DNA of 64,000 nucleotides, taken from NCBI GenBank assembly GCA_963761905.1, contig CAVXIQ010000002.1, forward strand, positions 1 to 64,000, written 5' to 3'. Within the stretch, counting starts at the first letter, position 1; each line of letters starts with the position of its first letter. Made by a program: the position numbers and the translations under genes. Source of the DNA: Gaiellasilicea sp963761905. Lineage in GTDB: Bacteria > Actinomycetota > Thermoleophilia > Gaiellales > Gaiellaceae. Positions 63,162 to 64,000 of the stretch are shown here, in pieces. The notes beneath the pieces are model-generated. The model made no database searches, was not told the DNA's origin, and worked only from the letters and a program-made list of their open reading frames with translations.

Positions 63162-63227
63162 GTCTCGAAAACCGTTATCCGTCTTAACGGCGGATCGAGG
63201 GTTCAAATCCCTCCCCCTCCGCTCAAC
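63162..63227 (+). repeat. Attachment-site repeat, right copy (tRNA-Ser(CGA) fragment)
   Basis: An exact 66-base copy of the 3' part of tRNA-Ser(CGA), from the anticodon arm through the acceptor end. There is no D-arm or 5' acceptor half before it, so it is not a working tRNA gene. Confidence 0.92.
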
Positions 63228-63320
63228 CAGGGCGTGTGGTGAGGTCGGTTCGCGGCTGCCTCGCGCGCAGCGGTCTGATCAGAAGGCCTTCTGAGCAATC
63301 ATCGTCGCTGTGGGGTTGAG

Positions 63321-64000
63321 CTAGATCCAGCTGCGCTGTTTCGCGGCGCCGATCGTGAGCGGAGCGATCAGGACGATCACTGCCACCACAGCCCAGAACA
63401 GCTTTGGCTCGTCGAAGAGGCCGACCTCGAAGTTCATGCCCATGATCCCGGCGATCAGCGCGCCGGGCAGGAGGATCACTGAGGCGAGGGTCAGGACCTT
63501 CATGATCTCGTTCGTCCGGTGGCCTTCGCGGGCGACGAGGACGTCGAAGGAGCCGACGATCGCCTCACGCGCATCTCGCGCCTCCTGCACCGTCGATTCG
63601 AATCGTTGCAGGAGCGACTGGAATTGCCGACTCGAATGGTGGTCGCCGAGCGCCTCCAGCTCAGGATGAGTGAGCGAGACGAGCGCGGAGCGGTGAGCAG
63701 CAAGAGCACGACGGAGGTTGCCGACCTCGATCCGCATTTCGACCAGCTGCTCGATGTCGTGCTCGGGCTCGCCATCTCCGCGCATTGCCTGAATATCGAA
63801 CTTCTCGAGCCGCTGCTCGACCCGCTCGAAGGCTGCCGAGTAGGAGCCGAGCACCCATTCCAGGAGTGCTGCGAGGAAGCCGGGTCCGTCGAGCGAGCCG
63901 GTATCACCGGAGCCAGACACTCTCTCTGCGAATTCCTCCAGCACCGGAATCGGGACGTCGTGGGCGGTGATCACCCAGCGCTCCCCCACGACACATTCGA
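63321..64000 (-). CDS. CorA-family divalent metal transporter, 5' end outside window
   Basis: About 226 C-terminal residues are visible; the frame stays open to the window edge. The soluble helical part (FESTVQEARDAREAIVGSFD and preceding) leads to the membrane part VLTLASVILLPGALIAGIMG with the GMN signature in MGMNF, then VVAVIVLIAPLTIGAAKQRS. This signature forms the selectivity filter for Mg2+ (or Co2+/Ni2+). The N-terminal third lies beyond 64000. It faces the right end of the tRNA-Ser island. Confidence 0.88.
   Translation of the reverse strand, partial: ECVVGERWVITAHDVPIPVLEEFAERVSGSGDTGSLDGPGFLAALLEWVLGSYSAAFERVEQRLEKFDIQAMRGDGEPEHDIEQLVEMRIEVGNLRRALAAHRSALVSLTHPELEALGDHHSSRQFQSLLQRFESTVQEARDAREAIVGSFDVLVAREGHRTNEIMKVLTLASVILLPGALIAGIMGMNFEVGLFDEPKLFWAVVAVIVLIAPLTIGAAKQRSWI

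Larger units (their letters stand above)
55454..63227. mobile_element. 7.7-kb genomic island in tRNA-Ser(CGA)
   Basis: The island is bounded by two exact 66-bp direct repeats made from the tRNA 3' part. It carries a broken SRPBCC gene fragment, an alcohol dehydrogenase operon, a DevS/DevR-like pair and a small membrane protein. No integrase or transposase was seen, so it cannot move by itself as sequenced. Confidence 0.8.

Noticed and set aside
63162..63227. A second tRNA-Ser(CGA) gene
   Set aside because: Only the 3' two-thirds is present; there is no D-arm or 5' acceptor strand.
1..64000. CRISPR array or cas genes
   Set aside because: No regularly spaced direct repeats and no cas-like protein motifs were seen.

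Overview
The window is GC-rich, densely coded DNA from an actinobacterium, most likely class Thermoleophilia (inference). The support is gene content: NucS-type mismatch endonuclease, a deazaflavin (F420-type) nitroreductase-family protein, a MalT-like LuxR ATPase regulator, PspC sensor kinases, DUF6351 and DUF4383 proteins, and many GTG/TTG starts. Four full tRNA genes are present: Ala-CGC, Ser-TGA, Ser-GCT and Ser-CGA.

Layout. 1-11.5 kb is an accessory region ending at tRNA-Ala(CGC), with a tyrosine integrase beside the tRNA 3' end. It holds a minus-strand set of sigma factor, HTH-like protein, ImmA/IrrE metallopeptidase and helicase, then a plus-strand set of an ARPP-1-like protein and two overlapping DUF262 (GmrSD-like) proteins. 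This looks like a defence island, but almost every reading frame from 0.2 to 7.2 kb is broken by single-base shifts. 11.6-20.3 kb is housekeeping: MFS exporter, two medium-chain dehydrogenases, nucS, membrane protein, cytochrome c, HAD phosphatase and serS. 20.4-25 kb is a coupled minus-strand run of four membrane proteins. 25.2-34.3 kb holds an arylsulfatase, a MalT-like regulator and several membrane proteins (RDD, NfeD, YihY, AI-2E), with three copies of a 17-nt inverted repeat.

34.4-47.5 kb carries a glycosyltransferase, mtnP, a sensor kinase, two paralogous secreted proteins of unknown function, flavin reductase, HAD hydrolase, fabF, a DUF6351 secreted protein, an ATP-dependent DNA ligase and a cupin. 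47.5-55.3 kb has an HTH regulator with its operator pair, a PspC/kinase/response-regulator envelope-stress set, a LigD-type polymerase domain, a polar amino-acid ABC transporter and a GroES-like protein.

55.45-63.23 kb is a 7.7-kb genomic island. It is bounded by a 66-bp exact direct repeat made of the 3' two-thirds of tRNA-Ser(CGA). Inside are an alcohol dehydrogenase operon and a DevS/DevR-like two-component system convergent on it; no integrase is visible. The window ends in a partial CorA transporter.

Many conserved genes carry isolated single-base shifts, mostly one extra base and often a C. Because serS is among them, sequencing or assembly error is the simplest explanation for at least the scattered ones.
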